A DNA stretch of 6,715 bases from assembly GCA_031284765.1 (NCBI GenBank), contig JAITXK010000027.1, positions 1 to 6,715 on the forward strand, read 5' to 3'. The notes beneath the pieces are model-generated. The model was not told the DNA's origin. It saw only the letters and a program-made list of their open reading frames with translations, and made no database searches. Made by a program: the position numbers and the translations under genes. Below, piece by piece: positions 6,598 to 6,715 of the stretch; position 1 is the stretch's first letter; each line of letters starts with the position of its first letter. The DNA is from Candidatus Symbiothrix sp. (lineage in GTDB: Bacteria > Bacteroidota > Bacteroidia > Bacteroidales > Azobacteroidaceae).

Positions 6598-6715
6598 ATG
6601 AAAATTCAATTAGTAGTAGTGGGAAAAACCACTCAGGATTTTGTAAAAAACGGATTGGACGAATTTGGCAAGCGCCTGAAGCATTATCTTCCGTTTGAAA
6701 TGCAGGTCATTCCCG
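6598..6715 (+). CDS. rlmH: 23S rRNA (pseudouridine-1915-N3)-methyltransferase RlmH (5' part only)
   Basis: Only the first 39 codons are present before the window ends. The N-terminus MKIQLVVVGKTTQDFVKNGL, followed by a DEFGKRL segment and LPFEMQVIP, aligns well with E. coli RlmH (MKLQLVAVG start, PFELIEIP) and with the first strand and helix of the SPOUT fold. Known: RlmH methylates N3 of pseudouridine 1915 in helix 69 of 23S rRNA on assembled 70S ribosomes, using S-adenosylmethionine, and is about 155 residues long. The SAM-binding knot and catalytic C-terminus lie outside the window and cannot be judged. The ATG follows CACAAACA, A-rich with no Shine-Dalgarno. It has its own predicted promoter, so it is probably separate from the mscS-nudix transcript. 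Confidence 0.93.
   Translation, partial: MKIQLVVVGKTTQDFVKNGLDEFGKRLKHYLPFEMQVIP

Noticed and set aside
6598..6715. rlmH as an integration site for SCC-type elements
   Set aside because: In staphylococci the attachment site is at the 3' end of rlmH, which is outside this window; no recombinase or direct repeat is visible here.
1..6715. CRISPR arrays, tRNA or rRNA genes, insertion sequences, defence genes
   Set aside because: No spaced direct repeats, tRNA-like sequence, transposase or terminal repeats were found by eye; nearly all bases are in conserved housekeeping or envelope genes.

Overview
The window looks like an ordinary chromosomal segment of a Bacteroidetes bacterium, most likely Bacteroidales. 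This rests on the protein flavour (FloA/NfeD pair, PD40-TPR protein, COG2820-type uridine phosphorylase), on three intergenic matches to the Bacteroidetes -7 promoter consensus TAnnTTTG, and on start codons preceded by A-rich sequence rather than a clear Shine-Dalgarno. The species cannot be named from the sequence alone.

Layout. Positions 1-5044 hold five tightly packed minus-strand genes, read from right to left: a secreted TPR/PD40/coiled-coil protein, a short NfeD-like membrane protein, the flotillin-like scaffold FloA, a uridine phosphorylase, and the tRNA-modification GTPase MnmE (its last C-terminal residues lie beyond base 1). Gaps between them are about 27, 17, -1 and 4 bp, so they very probably form one operon. 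A 60-bp divergent intergenic region (5045-5104) separates this operon from a plus-strand pair: an MscS-type mechanosensitive channel and, 4 bp later, a Nudix hydrolase with an N-terminal zinc ribbon. After a 97-bp intergenic region (6501-6597) with a hairpin and a promoter-like motif, the first 39 codons of rlmH (23S rRNA pseudouridine-1915 methyltransferase) run off the right edge.

How the genes may work together. NfeD and FloA are known partners in bacterial membrane microdomains. Here they are preceded by a predicted exported TPR/PD40 protein that could be an envelope partner, and they face a membrane-tension channel across a shared promoter region, so this is an envelope-related neighbourhood. 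Uridine phosphorylase and MnmE are nucleotide and tRNA housekeeping genes downstream in the same transcript. No mobile element, CRISPR array, tRNA, rRNA or defence system was seen. The most interesting points are the interlocked divergent promoters and the uncharacterised TPR/PD40 protein coupled to NfeD-FloA; neither amounts to clear evidence for a new system.
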